Source of the DNA: Pycnopodia helianthoides
Taxonomy: Eukaryota; Echinodermata; Asteroidea; Forcipulatida; Asteriidae
Assembly: GCA_032158295.1 (NCBI GenBank)
Contig: CM063243.1
Location: forward strand, 13,050,931 to 13,114,930
Reading direction: 5' to 3'
DNA length: 64,000 nt
The stretch's first letter is position 1, and every line of letters starts with the position of its first letter. The notes under the pieces were generated by a model that saw only the letters and a program-made list of their open reading frames with translations, searched no databases and had not been told where the DNA came from. Below, piece after piece: positions 1 to 13,566 of this stretch. A program made the translations under genes and the position numbers.

Positions 1-549
1 TTAGGTTGTTTTGTGTACATTGAAAAGGGACTTTTCCCCCCCAAATTACTGTGTACATGTCACCCTGGTCCTTGCTCTATGATGTCACCATGTACCTGGC
101 CAACTTTAATTGTATAGACGTCACATGTGTTTCTTCTTCAAGTCCTGATATGAAATATAAATTAGCAGACTGGCTTCGTTGGTGGTCCTTTCTCTATGGT
201 TGGACATGAAGAGTGGAGACAGCATCCCACTTAGCTTCTAATGTCTAGACATTTAGATGAAGCAGTGGTTTAATAAGCTGTTCACTCACATCAATAATAT
301 AAATTTGTATAAAATATTAACATGTAGGTAGGACCATAAGTAGGACCATTATTTTATCAAATCATTAGAGGGGATCCCTTACTCATTAATAGGCCCATAA
401 ATCTGCTTTGTGGTGAATATTGCTTACGGTGTCGTCCTAAGTTTTTTCAACACTTTTAATTAAGCAGCCTGAGTACATGCATTTCGTTCTTGTAAGGGCA
501 GGGGACATTTTTTCATGAATAAAGGGCACCTATATGAGCACAATTTTTA

Positions 550-620
550 CTGGAACATTTAAAGGGGCACCAAGGCAATGGCCAGGGGTAAGAAGGCAAT
601 TGCCTCTGTAGCCTTCAGGG
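550..620 (+). repeat. Dispersed short repeat, copy 1 (aaaggggcaccaaggc family)
   Basis: The core reads ttaaaggggcaccaaggc followed by caatggccagggg. Four copies occur in this window: this one, an inverted one at 1911-1968, and two more at 14558-14630 and 55520-55597. Copies keep the core over about 45-60 bases and then diverge, so this is a short interspersed repeat rather than a tandem array. I do not know its family. Confidence 0.7.
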
Positions 621-1910
621 AAGAACATGTACAGTATCAAGCGTGTTGAAGGCTTTACATTATAGACCCCCCTCACCCTTCCCCCATCACTTGAGTAGAA
701 TTTGATTTAAAAAAAATGTTTTGTGCATGTCAGTATCGATGTGTAAATTTAATTAATATTCATAATTCAGTAACCCCTCCCCATCAAACAATTGCCTACT
801 ATTCCAAAGTACATTGTATAGCATATTGTATTTTTTGTTTACTGTTGATTAACAGTAACATTTTGTAATGTGTAATCCTTTTGAGGTAATAAGATCCTTT
901 TACCTCCCTCACCCTTCAATTCATGTGTAGTCTTTGTATGATGAATGTAAAAAATATTGAAAAATTGAGTCCTGTAAAAATATCACATTGAAAACATTGG
1001 ACAGCCCATTGACAAATTTTACTTGCTGCAATGTGTACATGAAATGTTTAGTTGGCCCTTGGGCATGTGTGCAGACTTTGAGCATGGGGAATGCCATTGA
1101 TTCCACGACCATGCATAATTTCCAAACAGTTTGATCATCTATTCCAAAATACACAATGATTGATAGAGCCCATTTTGATGCAGTCTGCTCAGACCAAAAA
1201 TACACGATGATTGACAGAGCCCATTTTGCTGCTCAGACCCATTCATATCATTATGATCAACCGACTAATTAAAAACCATTATTCATCAATAAAGGGCTCC
1301 CTCGACACCATGTAAAAAAAACACAAAACAAACAAACACAAAAATTTAATCCAGTATTGCCTAGAATAATATGATCAATTTCTAAGTCTTCCTGGTCATG
1401 ATTGTACACCTACCCACAGATGTAATTGGGCAATCAAGTCAAGGGAGGTTTGTGTTGGTGTGAAAACAATGGTGTAACATGGAAGAAGGAAATTTAGCAA
1501 CTACCTCCTGATAGATTTTCTTGTGGTGACAAAATCTCCAGCCAAATTAATGACGTCTATGTATGGTATACAGTTTGAGCATGGAGGTAGAATTCTACCT
1601 CCATGGTTTGAGCATCTCTATGGTTTGAGGGAACCCTTCATTATCTTGGACTGGTTACAATACAACACATGTGGCCCGCATTGTAAAATGTTATGCAATC
1701 CAATTTAAAGTCTAACTAGCCTAGATGAGGACAAAGGCAATAATCATTGCAGGATGGGAGGGACTAATGGGTCTTTGTCAGTCCACAATTTTATTACATA
1801 CATTATAAATATATTAAAGCACCATTGGATAGACCTAAATCCACGTACTGTATTTCAAGAGACAAGTACATGTGTACTTGTTGTGTATTTCCCTTCTTCC
1901 GTGGTTGTAC

Positions 1911-1968
1911 CAAGCCTGAAGGTTGCCCTGGTCTTGGCCTTGGTGCCCCTTCAAAAAGTTTCCCGCAG
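1911..1968 (-). repeat. Dispersed short repeat, copy 2 (inverted)
   Basis: Reverse-complement copy of the aaaggggcaccaaggc repeat; the + strand reads ctggtcttggccttggtgcc. It causes short open frames on both strands here, none of which looks like a real gene. Confidence 0.7.
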
Positions 1969-4353
1969 ACGTTAAGATTTTCCAATGGAAGTGCCTTCGG
2001 ATGCAAATGGCATTCCCATTTCATTGTGCTCTCAGAGATGAAACTCCAAGCCTGAAGTACATAGTTCGGGCCTTTCTCTATGGTTCAACACTGATGACCT
2101 GATGTTGTGAACACGATTTTAAACCCACTAACATTAGCCCTGGTAGAGGATCTGGGATGTTCAGTAAATTAGGTGAACAACAAATAAACATTCAGTGATA
2201 CGCCACAAAGTTGTAACAATTGTTCAACTTCAAGTTTCAATATCCATCTAAATCATTTTATCTATTTAATCTATTATTTTATCTATGTTAAAAGTATGAG
2301 TAAACGGCCAACCAAATTTTTTTAAAGTAAGTATCAATTATCGTAAAATACTGTTTTTAATGCATTCAAGTGAAAATACAAAAAACTGGTATGTAATGTC
2401 AAATTTTTAACAAAATGATGGTGGATGGAAAACTTGTGTCAATCATCTGAGAGTCTGAAATAAAAAAAGACCTGGTTGTTTGCTGAGAAAGTGAAGTTAT
2501 CACTCCATAATGTGATTGTATGTAGTATGTAGCCCAAAAGTTGAGTTCATTGTAATTTTTGTATTTTATATATATATTTTTTTAAAGCGAATCAGTAGTT
2601 AGTTTCCAGCGGTTGTCAACAACATTTGGAACCGACTTGTAATTGCAATTGTATGCTGCATTCATACTTGATACTCCACAATGTCAATGACACAGTGGTC
2701 AAACATATTTATATCAAAACATTTTTTTGCACAAATTTTAGCACAGAACCTAAGGTTAATCTCTATTGCCAGGAAGTTATGAATGCGGTGAAATTTGTTA
2801 CTACTGCTGAAGGCTGAATTTTCCTTTCTGTGAAGTATGAATTATGAACCATACAGTACTTACTGACTATTAATTAACACTACAGGACTAAAACACTGAA
2901 AAGGCTTTTTAAAAAGCTTAACTTTCTCTGCTTAATTTCCATTTGTTTTTACTCTGATGATAGGGACCCGATCGAATCGTAGCATGAATTAGCGTCAAAA
3001 AAGTGTTTGTTGTTGTTTTAGTTTTTGTTATTGTTATTTGTCTAAATCTTTTCTCAGTCACGATCAGAATGTGTAAAACTAGTAAATTCCATTTGTTAAT
3101 GAAGAATGAACACATGCCACATAAACACCCTCAAATGACTTAGGCTCAGGCAGGCGGCAGTTCAGGCCGGCCTGTCGACCTTGTGCATGGAGCTCGAGGC
3201 CAGCCATTCGTCCGTCGGATCGTGTGGGCATCATCGTCACCATTTCAATCGATTGTCTCACAACATATTTCAATTAATTTTTATGTTTAAACAAACACAG
3301 CATCAAAACATAAACGAAGGCAAGATGATACTCACACAAGTGCATTTAATCCTGCTCCGTTTTTATCTCGCTTCACGATAGAATGATTATTTCGTCCAGG
3401 TTTTGTCTCAAGCTCACTTTCTCCCGAATGAAAATCCCGTCTCCATTTCTGAAGGCAAAAAGTAATATGGTCCGGAATATAAGTAGATAATACGAATTGT
3501 TCGTACCGTCAACACAAAACAGTGTTTCGATTCCTACGGACCGTGTGGGCTCTTAAAAAAATCTATAGAGGGCGGTAAACTTTAATCTTACGGGGTGCAG
3601 AAAAATGATCGGGCTCAACATTGTGCTACACTCACTTTGTTTTAAGGTTTTTTGGGAAAGAAAATACCCAAAGCTTTTTGGTAATATTTCCTTCATTACT
3701 TGCGTTTTTTGCAGTTTTCCCTTTTCCCATGAATACTAGTAAAGCGTCAGAATGAAATTAAAAGATAATAATCATTAATATAACTCTCATTAATGATGAG
3801 GAAAAGCTGTTTAATTCTGCTTTAATTGTTTCAAGTAGATTGAATCATAAATAGTGCCTTTGTGCAGTTCTCATAAAAATAAAAATATGTTTTTCCTTTC
3901 AGTTCTCATTAAAATAAAATAAACTTTTCCTTTTTTGCATTTTACGTACACACGAACCATCGCCCATAGAGGGCGCTATCTCAAGACTATTGGCATTACC
4001 CAAGAAACCTTGCTTAGCAGAAATCGGTAAACATGACCAATCCAGTGTCATGTAATTATGATCATTGGGTCATGACCACTGGTTTTTGCTTAGTCAATTA
4101 TCAAATAATGTTTTTATGAAGATTTTCTGTTTAACAAATTTATGATTACCGGTACCTGTCTATGTGTTTAGTTTTTTATACTTATAATAAAAAATAGGCT
4201 TTATGAAATTGGTTTGCTATTACTCAACGACAACAAAAGTCTATCCCTGGTTGACATTGCTAAAGTAAAAGTTTTGCTCACCCGATTTTGGTACAGTTAA
4301 ACAAGTTTAAATATTTCTTTTTGTTGAGTATTTGCAATGTGGAGTTCCATAAA

Positions 4354-4432
4354 CAGGGCCCAATTTCATGAGCCTGTAAGTACAAAGAACAAAACACATA
4401 AACGGGTAACCAGCCAACATCTTCTCAGTTCC
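4354..4432. repeat. Partial element of the gggcccaatttcat family
   Basis: One end, agggcccaatttcatgagcc, matches the termini of the better preserved copies at 7531, 48532 and 54181. The opposite end is not recognisable, so the copy is truncated or diverged. Confidence 0.5.
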
Positions 4433-6467
4433 CCCGACTATATTATCATCTTCTTTCTGGTAATGAAACCAAGGGACTCTAAATAGCAACTACAACTGTG
4501 ACCTGTGTGGAGGAGGTGATGAAGTAATGCTACCACGTTAATTTGAAATGAAACACTTTCCTTGTTATTTTAATAACAATAGGATGGTTAACCTTTTCTT
4601 CGCGTAATGTGATATTTTATGTGCCCCCCCCCTACTCTATTTTGTATGGGTTCATACAGGAGTGATGAGTGTATTCGGTTGAGCTTGATTGGTGAAGTGT
4701 CACGGGGCTCATTAACCTAAATGAAAGGGGCGGTATTAGCAGACGATAATCTCGCCGCTCTGCGCTCTTTTAAGTGATGAGTTTATTGCGTAACCTTGGT
4801 TAAATTTGATTGGTTAAAAAAGTGTCATGGGGCTGATGCGCTAAACAGGTTGGGTAAGAAAACCGTTTTAAAAAGTTTGTTAGAGCCCTTTTTTTCTTAA
4901 AAAAGTTTTACCTTGAAAAATCGAGCAGAAAGAAGTTTCACGCAATAAGGTGATATTTTCAAAAAAGATAATTTTAATGAAAGTGGTGTACGGGGGGCGG
5001 GGGTGAGTGGGGGAGGCGGCGCCGCGGCACCTGCATCATGGATAAAGACAGGGGGCCAATGCATTCGCTCGGCCCCAGCCGGCCTATCCAGGAGGCAAGG
5101 CGCTGGGGACGAGCGAAGCCAGTGCACTGTTCACTGCACGAAGCAACCGATGAGGGCGCGCTTTGCTTTTATTGGTCAACAAAGTTAATAAATAAACGTT
5201 CGTTTCAAAAGGTCCACCTACATGACCTAGGTAGGTTAATTTGCTGCAAAAGTGAGTTTCTTTTATTGTATGAAGTAAACGTTGTTAAACACTGTTTGAT
5301 ACAGCCAGATACATGATCATGATGTTCATTTGAGTAGTTCATTTCAAAGAGAAAGACACTGAAAACAAGCGATCGCAAGGAAGGAGCTGAGGAGGGCTCT
5401 CTACTCTCTAGACAGGTTAGGGCGGAGTAGCACTAGCAGTAGACTCCTCGAAGTCTTCCTTTATTCTTTCTTAATTTACTTTAAGTTAATGCTGTCAATC
5501 AGTCCTCCATGATTATGTTGTTTAGGAGTTTACTGTAGTGCTTTAAATATGTATGACTAAGTTGTTTTACTTAACTCTAGCTCAAGTCAATGGTACAATA
5601 AATAATCATGATAATGTTCTATACAACGAATTACCTTCTTTGATGGATGATGTGTTACCAGTTACTGGTTGTGTTTGGTGTAACTTACACTGTAACTTAA
5701 CATGCGTAAGGGTTTGCCTGTTTGTACACATACACTACACCATGGAGGTAGGAATACACCCGCACAACTTTTCAGCTTTATGACTCATGCATTGGTTACA
5801 GTTACACTGAACAACAACCAAGTATTAGTAATAGAATCTGAGAAAAAGACATAATTTAGGGGAGCTATTGAATGTATAAAACCAATCATTTGTGTGATCT
5901 CATTTGGGGGGGGGTAAGAGGGGTGGGGCAAGGGTTCTCAGTGGGGGCTGCTGCCCACCCCTCTAAACCCCCTCTGATTACTACCCCGCTGATGGTCTAA
6001 TAAGCTTCTCATTACCTCATTTTCACAACAGTCAATGTCCAATCTTTATTGTATTGAAGGTTGAGCACAGATTTGCACTAAAATACATGGTTTGGAGATC
6101 TCTGGTCTTGATGAAAAACTTCCCTCTAAACCCTTTTTCTGAAATGCAATTGTTTTTTGAGAAATTATAAAAACAATTAGATTTTATGCGATCTTTTGAT
6201 GTTTAAACAAAAATCAGGTAAAGTAAGGGTGGTTGTGACTCCAATCAAGGTGACTACAATATCCTTTTGAGCCAAATTTTTACAGGTTTGTTTTCAAAAT
6301 GTTATTACATGTATTTATGTTGGGTCACATAAAGTAGGGATACTGATCTTCGATAATTACCATTGTTGTACATGGGCTTTAATTATCTAACATTTGTTTT
6401 GTGTGTTTTGCTTTGCTTTTGTTTTGTTTTTCAATTTTCTTTCATGTTTTTGTTTTCTAAAAGCACC

Positions 6468-8692
6468 ATGGTGTTCAAAAGGAGTGAGTACAGGAAGCAG
6501 TATAAAGATCCCATATGGAACGGCCACTTTCCACACTACAAAGAGAAGGTTGACTATCGTATCTACCGCCGTAGGATGGAACATCACCATCAGATCTTTG
6601 ACTGGGATTCCTCAGACAGTGAGAATGGTCAAGGTGATGTCGGATCAGCCGCAACAGCCCCTAACAGGAACAACAACCAGGGGCATGGGAATGAAAGAAG
6701 AATACCACATTACACCGATGACCCACAAAGGTTGTCTGAGATGTGTCTGGAGCAGAAAAAGAAGAGTAAAGACAAGCTTGATGCTCCCCAGCCAGACCAA
6801 GGTTCATATTGTAACGATTCCGACCCCACCCTTGCTTGTGCCTAGGGGAGAAGAGTCGGTATCATCCGATGAAACTCCAAGGAGAAATGTTATGGGGAGA
6901 AAACCTTATCTACTCGACATAATAAGACACGTTGAAAACAGAGGGTTACTGTCAACCAAAGATCTATATTAATTTATTGTCTCCAATTCCTTATTCATAC
7001 AACATTCACTTGTTATTTAACTAATGCTGAAACTAATGGTACTTGTACGAGTATGATTTATTACGAGCCTTCAATTGTATTGGTAGCGTGGACTTCAACC
7101 CTATAATTATAGGCATTACATGTTGATTAGAATGGTCTTTGTGTCTTTGGTCTTGTGGTGAGGACTGTTCAAAGAAAAAGTCCCTGAAAAATGAGTTTGC
7201 AGCTGAATTTATAGCCGTCAGAAGTGCGTATGCGCAACACGCACTTCTGTTACATACATTAAGCGCACTAAATTATTGACCATTCACAAACACCTTTCTA
7301 CGGTAGCTTGCTCCACTTCAGCTGGCGCGCGCTCGTACTCTTGAACCTGCATCATGTGTGCCTCATTAAGAATACTCAAGAGCACAACACAGCGCAGCCA
7401 CAGAATCGGAACGGCACCCAGCTGGGTGTCACAAGCATGCAAGAATATTTCTGCAACTCAAGTAAATGTCCCAACTTTCCTATACAAGTATATTGGAAGT
7501 TAAACAACAGTGAGTGTGACAAGTTAACACCTGGGCCCAATTTCATAGAGCTGCTTTAAAGCAGAAAATGTTACTTAACAGTTTTCTTAATAGCAAAAAT
7601 TAGCAGGACACCAGTTACAGATGGGACATCAGACATAGTACTTTTGGCTTATTTTGTACCTTATTCTGGTAAGCATAATTTTGTTGTGCTTATGCAGCTC
7701 TATGAAAGTTGGGCCCTGGGCCCGATTTCATGAGAGCTAAATTGATAAGGAAAGTGTGACGTCACAATACACTAATTTAATACTCACAACTCATCTTAGT
7801 AAGATAAATCTTTGTGCTTTGTGAAATGAGCCCTGGTCAGGGTAACACAAAATTTTCCAGAGTATCATGCACAACCATGAGTCATAACATAATGGTTACA
7901 TTTAGAGAACCGTTGAATTTGTCTGAAAGCATTCCATTTCAATTTCATATTTGTGTGGTTCCCCCTTTTTATCTTAGTTTTACAGCGAGTGAAGCCAGTG
8001 CGTCACAAAAAGCCCAAGACAAAGAGAGAAAACGGAACAACAGCAGTCAGACCCCATACTTCACCAGGAGGCGAGAGACTTGATGTGGGGAAGGAGAGAG
8101 CGCCGATGATAGCATTTGGTTGGGCCGATAGAGAACTCAAAACTGGATCCAAAAAGACGCACAATATCAGGGCATCTGCAGATGTGAGAATCTTGTATTT
8201 AATTGTGCTTTGAGTTTCTGTCTCTACCATTAGACCATTTTATTTTATAAATTGTCATTATAGTGCCCCTTAAACAGTTTAAAATATTTAAGAAGTCAAA
8301 TCATACTTTAAAGAGAGCTAATCTAATTAAGTGCCAAATATATGCAGTAATTTGCTTTCAAGTTTCCAAGCCTACCTTTTACACTCCCTTCAACACTACT
8401 TAAGTAAAAAGGCTGTTGGAGCCAAATAAAGTTTCTTATTGCTATAGAACCTTAGAACACCTCCCACTTATTAAACTTGGACTCTATTCTGAATTCCACC
8501 TAGCCACTACAGATCTACCCCTCTGCCCTGAGAGCCATGCGACGAAGAGAGCTAGACATCCAACGACAGCAGGAACAAGACAAACAAAACCGCAAGGAGC
8601 AGAAGCTCAGAGCTTTGTTTAATATCCAACCACAAGATGACACAACGTGGACAACAGAGTATAGACGAAACTTCATTGGTCCTTCGCGGTAG
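6468..8692 (+). CDS. CCSAP: Centriole, cilia and spindle-associated protein homologue (multi-exon)
   Basis: The known family protein binds microtubules at centrioles, spindles and ciliary axonemes. Three coding exons are seen. The first starts at 6468 (context caccATGg, four bases after an acceptor AG at 6462-6463) with VFKRSEYRKQYKDPIW and HYKEKVDYRIYRRR, matching the family N-terminal block SEY..RYQEPRW...Y.ELL.YR. The second, about 7986-8183, holds AFGWADRELKTGSKKTHNI, matching the family block YGWGEKQTDTGSQKTHNV. The third, 8513-8692, starts IYPSALRAMRRRELD and ends WTTEYRRNFIGPSR before a TAG, like the human ESALRAK...WMTEYMRCYSARA end. The 8183/8513 junction is clean and phase 0. The first donor is unresolved: donors at 6766 (GTAAAG) or 6802 would need the acceptor after 7989 rather than after 7985 to keep frame, or a further exon lies between. 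Identity is firm, the middle of the model is not. Confidence 0.85.
6846..7985. repeat. CCSAP intron with two nested mobile elements
   Basis: This intron carries two adjoining elements of the gggcccaatttcat family. The first (7531-7718) begins gggcccaatttcatagagctg and ends in its inverse, cagctctatgaaagttgggccc. The second (7717-7836) begins gggcccgatttcatgagagc and ends gtgaaatgagccc. Between 6846 and 6972 an open frame continues in a different frame from the CCSAP exon (see findings). The rest of the intron shows nothing recognisable. Confidence 0.6.
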
Positions 8693-8846
8693 CAGGACCA
8701 ATGAAGAATGCTGAAGAGCTCAAGTGCCTTTAAGCGGTTATGTGAAAAAAAAGAGAACTCTGTGAAGAACTTAAATTTGCTGTCCTTTCTGCCGCTTGAA
8801 ATGAAGCTTTTTAAGATGCTACATAGCAGCTGACTTAGCAGGTGCA

Positions 8847-9873
8847 AATAAACTGTGGGAAAAATTAACCAGTTTATCTGCTGGCATGGACTTGTTGTTC
8901 TGTCTGTAACATGTGGATTTTGACAGTATTTAACAGTCTGGACTTGGTTGGTAGTCTTGTAGAGGTGTGGTTAGATCCCTCCAAAGAGGTCATTAGACCC
9001 ATAGCAAACGTGCATTCTTTTACCTGCACAAAAGAGCGATAGTAATTTCAGCTGCATGGATACTAATGCTTACTTGTACATGCAATGTATACCAAGGAGG
9101 GGGTCGACCCTACCTTGGCACAGTATTACGCTGTGTCAGTGCAAAAAGTCGTATCTGAAAAATTGTAATAATATGAAACTGGCTCAATGTATATCGGCGC
9201 CATAGGCTTTGTGTGCACATGTGGGATCATAAAAAAAATGTGCACTTCAGGAGATCAAAACTGAAATTAAATCTTTTTATTTGTTTGCATACATGTAGCT
9301 AAAACATTTCTGTCCTTGGGTTTATTTTGTACCGGTACTAGTGAGTGTAGGAAAGAATACTTTATTTAGCCAAACTTGCTTCTTACTTTAGGAAGCCAGG
9401 TGGTGTAGTCAAAAGTTAGCTATGTTTCTTTTCATAAAAAACATCACAACAAAATCACACAGGCTTGTCAAAAGTTGGGTGGGCACAGCTTACTTTCACT
9501 GGGGCTAGTTGGGGGGAAAACAGAGCAAGGCCAGGAGGTTTACAATATAAACGGAGGAATAACCTGTCTTCATTGATGGACTACAATTTGCACAATGATG
9601 GATGCTCCGCATGTCCCGTTTCATCAACATTGTCTTGAGTTCATTGATTAACTCGTACAACCTCTTTTAAAGAGAGCCTTCAACTCTTCAATTCTTAAAT
9701 GGTTATCTACTTAGTTGCCAACCAATCCATGCCAGATTAAAGACATATTTGAATTATTTTTAAAGTTTATTATTTTTTAGTGTACATGTGTAAATAATTT
9801 TACATTATAAGTGATTATGATTTTAGTTTTGTATACAGGTCAGCTTTTTGGTGCCTTAATTGTAAGAAATAAA
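8847..9873 (+). terminator. Candidate poly(A) signals for CCSAP
   Basis: AATAAA occurs at 8847-8852, 155 bases after the CCSAP stop, and again at 9868-9873. Either could end the transcript. The second lies just before a mobile element that starts at 9914. Confidence 0.45.
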
Positions 9874-9913
9874 GTTGTATTTTGTACACTTTAGTAGTTG
9901 TACAGTAACATTA

Positions 9914-10229
9914 TTAAAGGTATTGTACACTTTTGGTAACAGCTCAAAATCAGTGTCCACATTTTGTGTGATTAAACATATGCATGAACAAACAAACCTG
10001 TGAAAGTTTGAGCTCAATTGGTCATCGAGGTCACGAGAAAATAGTGAAAAGAGATCTTATGTGTTTTCTGTTCTATTGTTTTACCCGTTTCTCAGAAACG
10101 ATAGCATTTTAGGCAGAAATATTTTAAGGAACCCTTTCTACCATTACTTACTTTAAATCATGTAAGTTATGTGTGAATCTGTGAACATTGTGTTTTTTCG
10201 ATCTTACCAATAGTGTACAGGGCCTTTAA
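9914..10229. mobile_element. MITE family 1, copy 1
   Basis: A non-coding element of about 316 bases including its ends. The left end TTAAAGGTATTGTACAC is the inverse of the right end GTGTACAGGGCCTTTAA, with the similarity continuing through TTGGTAA. A second copy at 38894-39235 is close to 95% identical by eye. Both copies are bounded by TTAA, which could be the target duplication (piggyBac style) or part of the inverted repeat. No transposase is encoded. Confidence 0.85.
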
Positions 10230-13082
10230 CAACTACTTTTGAACTGGTCCGTTGTTATGACTGAAGGAAAAGTTGCAGAAAGTTTAAATACAATAGTCTG
10301 TTCATTGAGATGATGTGGTGAAAAGTCTAACGTAATTATTGCCCTTTTTACAATACTTGTATGAACAAGTATAAGTGTTTGAAAGATGCACACCTGTTTG
10401 GCAGAGTAACGTTTGGTTTTGGTGAAATTATTATTTGGTATAAATGTGCTGCGTTTTACACTTACTGTGCTACAAATTTGCAAGGACATTAATAAAGCGA
10501 TACAACTATGTAAACACATTAATTGTACATCATCTAACAAGTTCTTTTTTTTCAAAAATTGTAATTGCAGATAATGACAAATTAAGTATGAAAGGGGTAA
10601 TAGAAAAATAATCAGGGGCTTCAATTCCAATAATAAGGATCCTATATTTGTTTTATACACCTCTCCAATAGATCCTTGTCATTTGATATTTTCCATACAA
10701 TTCATAATTTATTTCAATGATAAACACTACAAAGTTTTGAGCAATTATAATTTATTTGAACAATAATGCATTAAACGGCTGATATAGGCATAACTGAAGA
10801 TGTTTAACTAAGACAGGTTGGCTAAAGTGGGTTCAGCGTTCATAGCCATACCCATGTTAGCGAGAAAGCTTATGCACGCACTAACAACGCATAACGCAAT
10901 TAATACATATGGTACTCGATGTAAAATCTATTAGTATGAGCAAAGTTTAGCTGTGAAGCGTCCTATACTTGTTAATATGGCACTCCTATATTAATTTTTT
11001 GTAAGTGTTGGAACAGTTTCCATGGCAAAATAAAGTATGACACGTGGAGCGTCTTCCACCAATCAAATGACAAGGATCATAGTATAAGTGCGGTATAGAA
11101 ATACATTTGTATTTACTTAACTTTTGCGAAGTTTGGAACTGATAAGGGTTATGTGTGTTAATCAGTCTTAAAAAGAAGTGTTTGGAGAAGCACTACACTG
11201 CAGGACTTGTTTGGTTGTGGAGTTGCTGGCCCAATGCTAAAATTCGGGGGGAGAGTCAATGCTGACCAAAAGTTCTAGAAACTCGAATCCAAATTTAGAG
11301 AGGTGTGTTAAAATGATGGCATTTCCACCTTCTAGTAACCCTTGGAGTTATATATTTTTAAAAGCTTTTGAGAACAGTATCCCGAGGACTAGAAAACAAA
11401 TTGAAAGAGCATGATTTCTTTATATCTAAAGAAAATACAAGACCAAATTCAGATACAAGTCTGAAATTTCTCATCCCTGAATATTACTGGACCCTGGCTT
11501 GTGGTCCAATGTGTACTTCAAGTCCTATAATCACATAATAGTCATAGATTATATACAACCTTTGTCTAAAAAAAAATCATCAATCACTGGAAATGTTTAT
11601 GTAAATAATATTTTTATTTTGACAACGGCCACATCATTACTGTACAGACAGTTTCTATCTTTACGTCTTGGTTCAAACTACAGTACATTGTTACAGCTTT
11701 AATAAAAAATGCTCCCCTACAGTGGCACCTAAAATTTTTTGTTTTCATTTTCCAAGTGACCAAAAGCCTTTTTTCCAAATCTAGGTTCTGTCTACCATTT
11801 TGCTGTGCCATTTTGAAGCGCTAGCCCTGTAAGTGTAGATTTGGTCACTCTAAACACAGAATGCTGCCTTCAGCAGCCCCGTGCAACTTGACCCTGATTG
11901 GCAAGGATCTAATCACTGTATTTAATGAATTCTAAATTTATTTAAATTCATGTTCATAAGAAATACACCCTATTCCTTGCAATAAGCCATTTAGGAGTTT
12001 GATTTTGAAGTTTGCCACAATGACTCCATTGGTTATATGAGTGAACACTCAAATTGAATTCCCCAAACTCTAAAGACAATATCGCTACGTCACATGGTTC
12101 AGGGCAAGCTTTTGTATTGCAACCTCCAGATGGGCAAAGCCTGGTACCATTGTGCCATACACATTCATTCACAATTGTTTTACGCGTGTTCAACATTTTG
12201 ATTCAAATGATTCAGTAGAAAACTACGCAAGAGCTCGCCCCGAACCATGTGACTAAATCATCTTGCATATGGCTTATTGATACCCAACAAAGAAGTTGCG
12301 AGAGTGCATATTTTTAATACTGTAAACAAAATGTAGTTCGTCTGCATTTCAGTTTGAAAACATCGGTGAAACCTCTCCACATACTATTACTTCTCCATTC
12401 CTATCACCAAACCATCACTGACATAGTAACATACAAACGACTTAATTTGCATTTTAAAGGAAAAGCTCATAATTTAACAGTACACAAGAAAGAATAATGT
12501 AATATATAAAACATGCAATACATCTATTCAACATGTCCTCTTTTTAACAGCTGAATCATTTGAATCAAAAGTTGTCAATAAAATAAAATGCTTCACGTTA
12601 CTCAACTTGTAATTTATTAAGTAATTAAAAGTGCAATCATTTACATGTACTCTATTCTTAGCAACAGACACAAGCATGGTACAAAAAGAATTGTCTACAA
12701 ACATGTATACGCATTTGACAATTAAATGTTATTAAGTTGCTATACATCTGGACATTAACTGAAAAACTGAATCTGTACATTTTTTTTTGTATCACAAATA
12801 ATCTGATTTTTAATAACATTGTTTAAAAGTAACTTTAAAGTCCAGAATTTTCTTCTACTGTACTTGTTAGTGCTGTTTTTTGTTTGGTTATGCTAACCAG
12901 GGCCATCTATCTGGACATTGTGTTTCACCAATCCATTGAGATTATACATTCTTTTTGTGAATGCAAAAATAACAATGGAAGGCTATTTTTTTGGATATAC
13001 ATACTGTCGAGTAAAATGGCTATTTACACATATATTATCTGACAATTAATTAGCAAAAGCAATAACAGTTAAAGAGGCGCTA

Positions 13083-13566
13083 TAAGGTCAAATTTAGTTT
13101 AGTAATGCACTCATTTTTAAAAGATAGAGTCCGTATGAAAGTGAAAAAAATATAAGTCTGTCTCTTACCTTAGATTAAAATGATGTAAAATGCCCTTTTT
13201 TAATACCCTCCAGTGCGAAGTGTTTTAACATAAAAACATCCAATAATGTAATATTTCAAATATATGGGTTTGTGCACTTTTGAACCAGCAACTTTTTAGT
13301 TCATTCCTGAATTTCCATGACATTAAATAAAACGGCGTTAAATTTGACCTTTTGACTAACAAAATCTTCCTGTATGTAATGTACAGACCCATTTATTGTT
13401 AAAATTCAACGACGTCATGTTTCAAATTTTGCTCCGAAAGTGTATAAAGTACAACGTCATTTTACACATTTTAATGTTAAGTTTGTAACTTGAAATATTT
13501 TTTCTTCTTTCATAAGGACCTTACCTAATGGAAAATGAGTGCATGGCAAAACTGAATTTGACCTTA
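13083..13566. mobile_element. MITE with long inverted ends (taaggtcaaattt)
   Basis: The left end reads taaggtcaaatttagtttag and continues tgcactcattttt. The right end is its inverse, aaaatgagtgcatggc followed by tgaatttgacctta. Arms are about 35 bases with a few mismatches. An internal copy of part of the arm, ttaaatttgacctttt, lies near 13337. There is no coding capacity. Confidence 0.75.

Larger units (their letters stand above)
1..6463. other. Intergenic region, possibly with CCSAP 5' UTR exons
   Basis: I recognise no protein gene here. Open frames are all under about 100 codons and none resembles a known domain. The stretch holds two copies of a short dispersed repeat (550-620 and, inverted, 1911-1968), a partial element with a gggcccaatttcatg end at 4354-4432, and a locally GC-rich patch near 4985-5130. 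A non-coding first exon of CCSAP probably lies here, because the CCSAP start codon follows a splice acceptor by only four bases. I could not place that exon; the GC-rich patch is a guess for its promoter. Confidence 0.5.

Noticed and set aside
6363..6467. Upstream in-frame extension of the CCSAP exon with a hydrophobic stretch, resembling a signal peptide
   Set aside because: The stretch is the T-rich polypyrimidine tract of an intron ending in an acceptor AG at 6462-6463; the ATG at 6468 has a good context and begins the conserved block.
10226..10660. Minus-strand 144-codon frame as a gene
   Set aside because: AT-driven composition, no recognisable domain, start inside low-complexity sequence and end inside the border of a mobile element.
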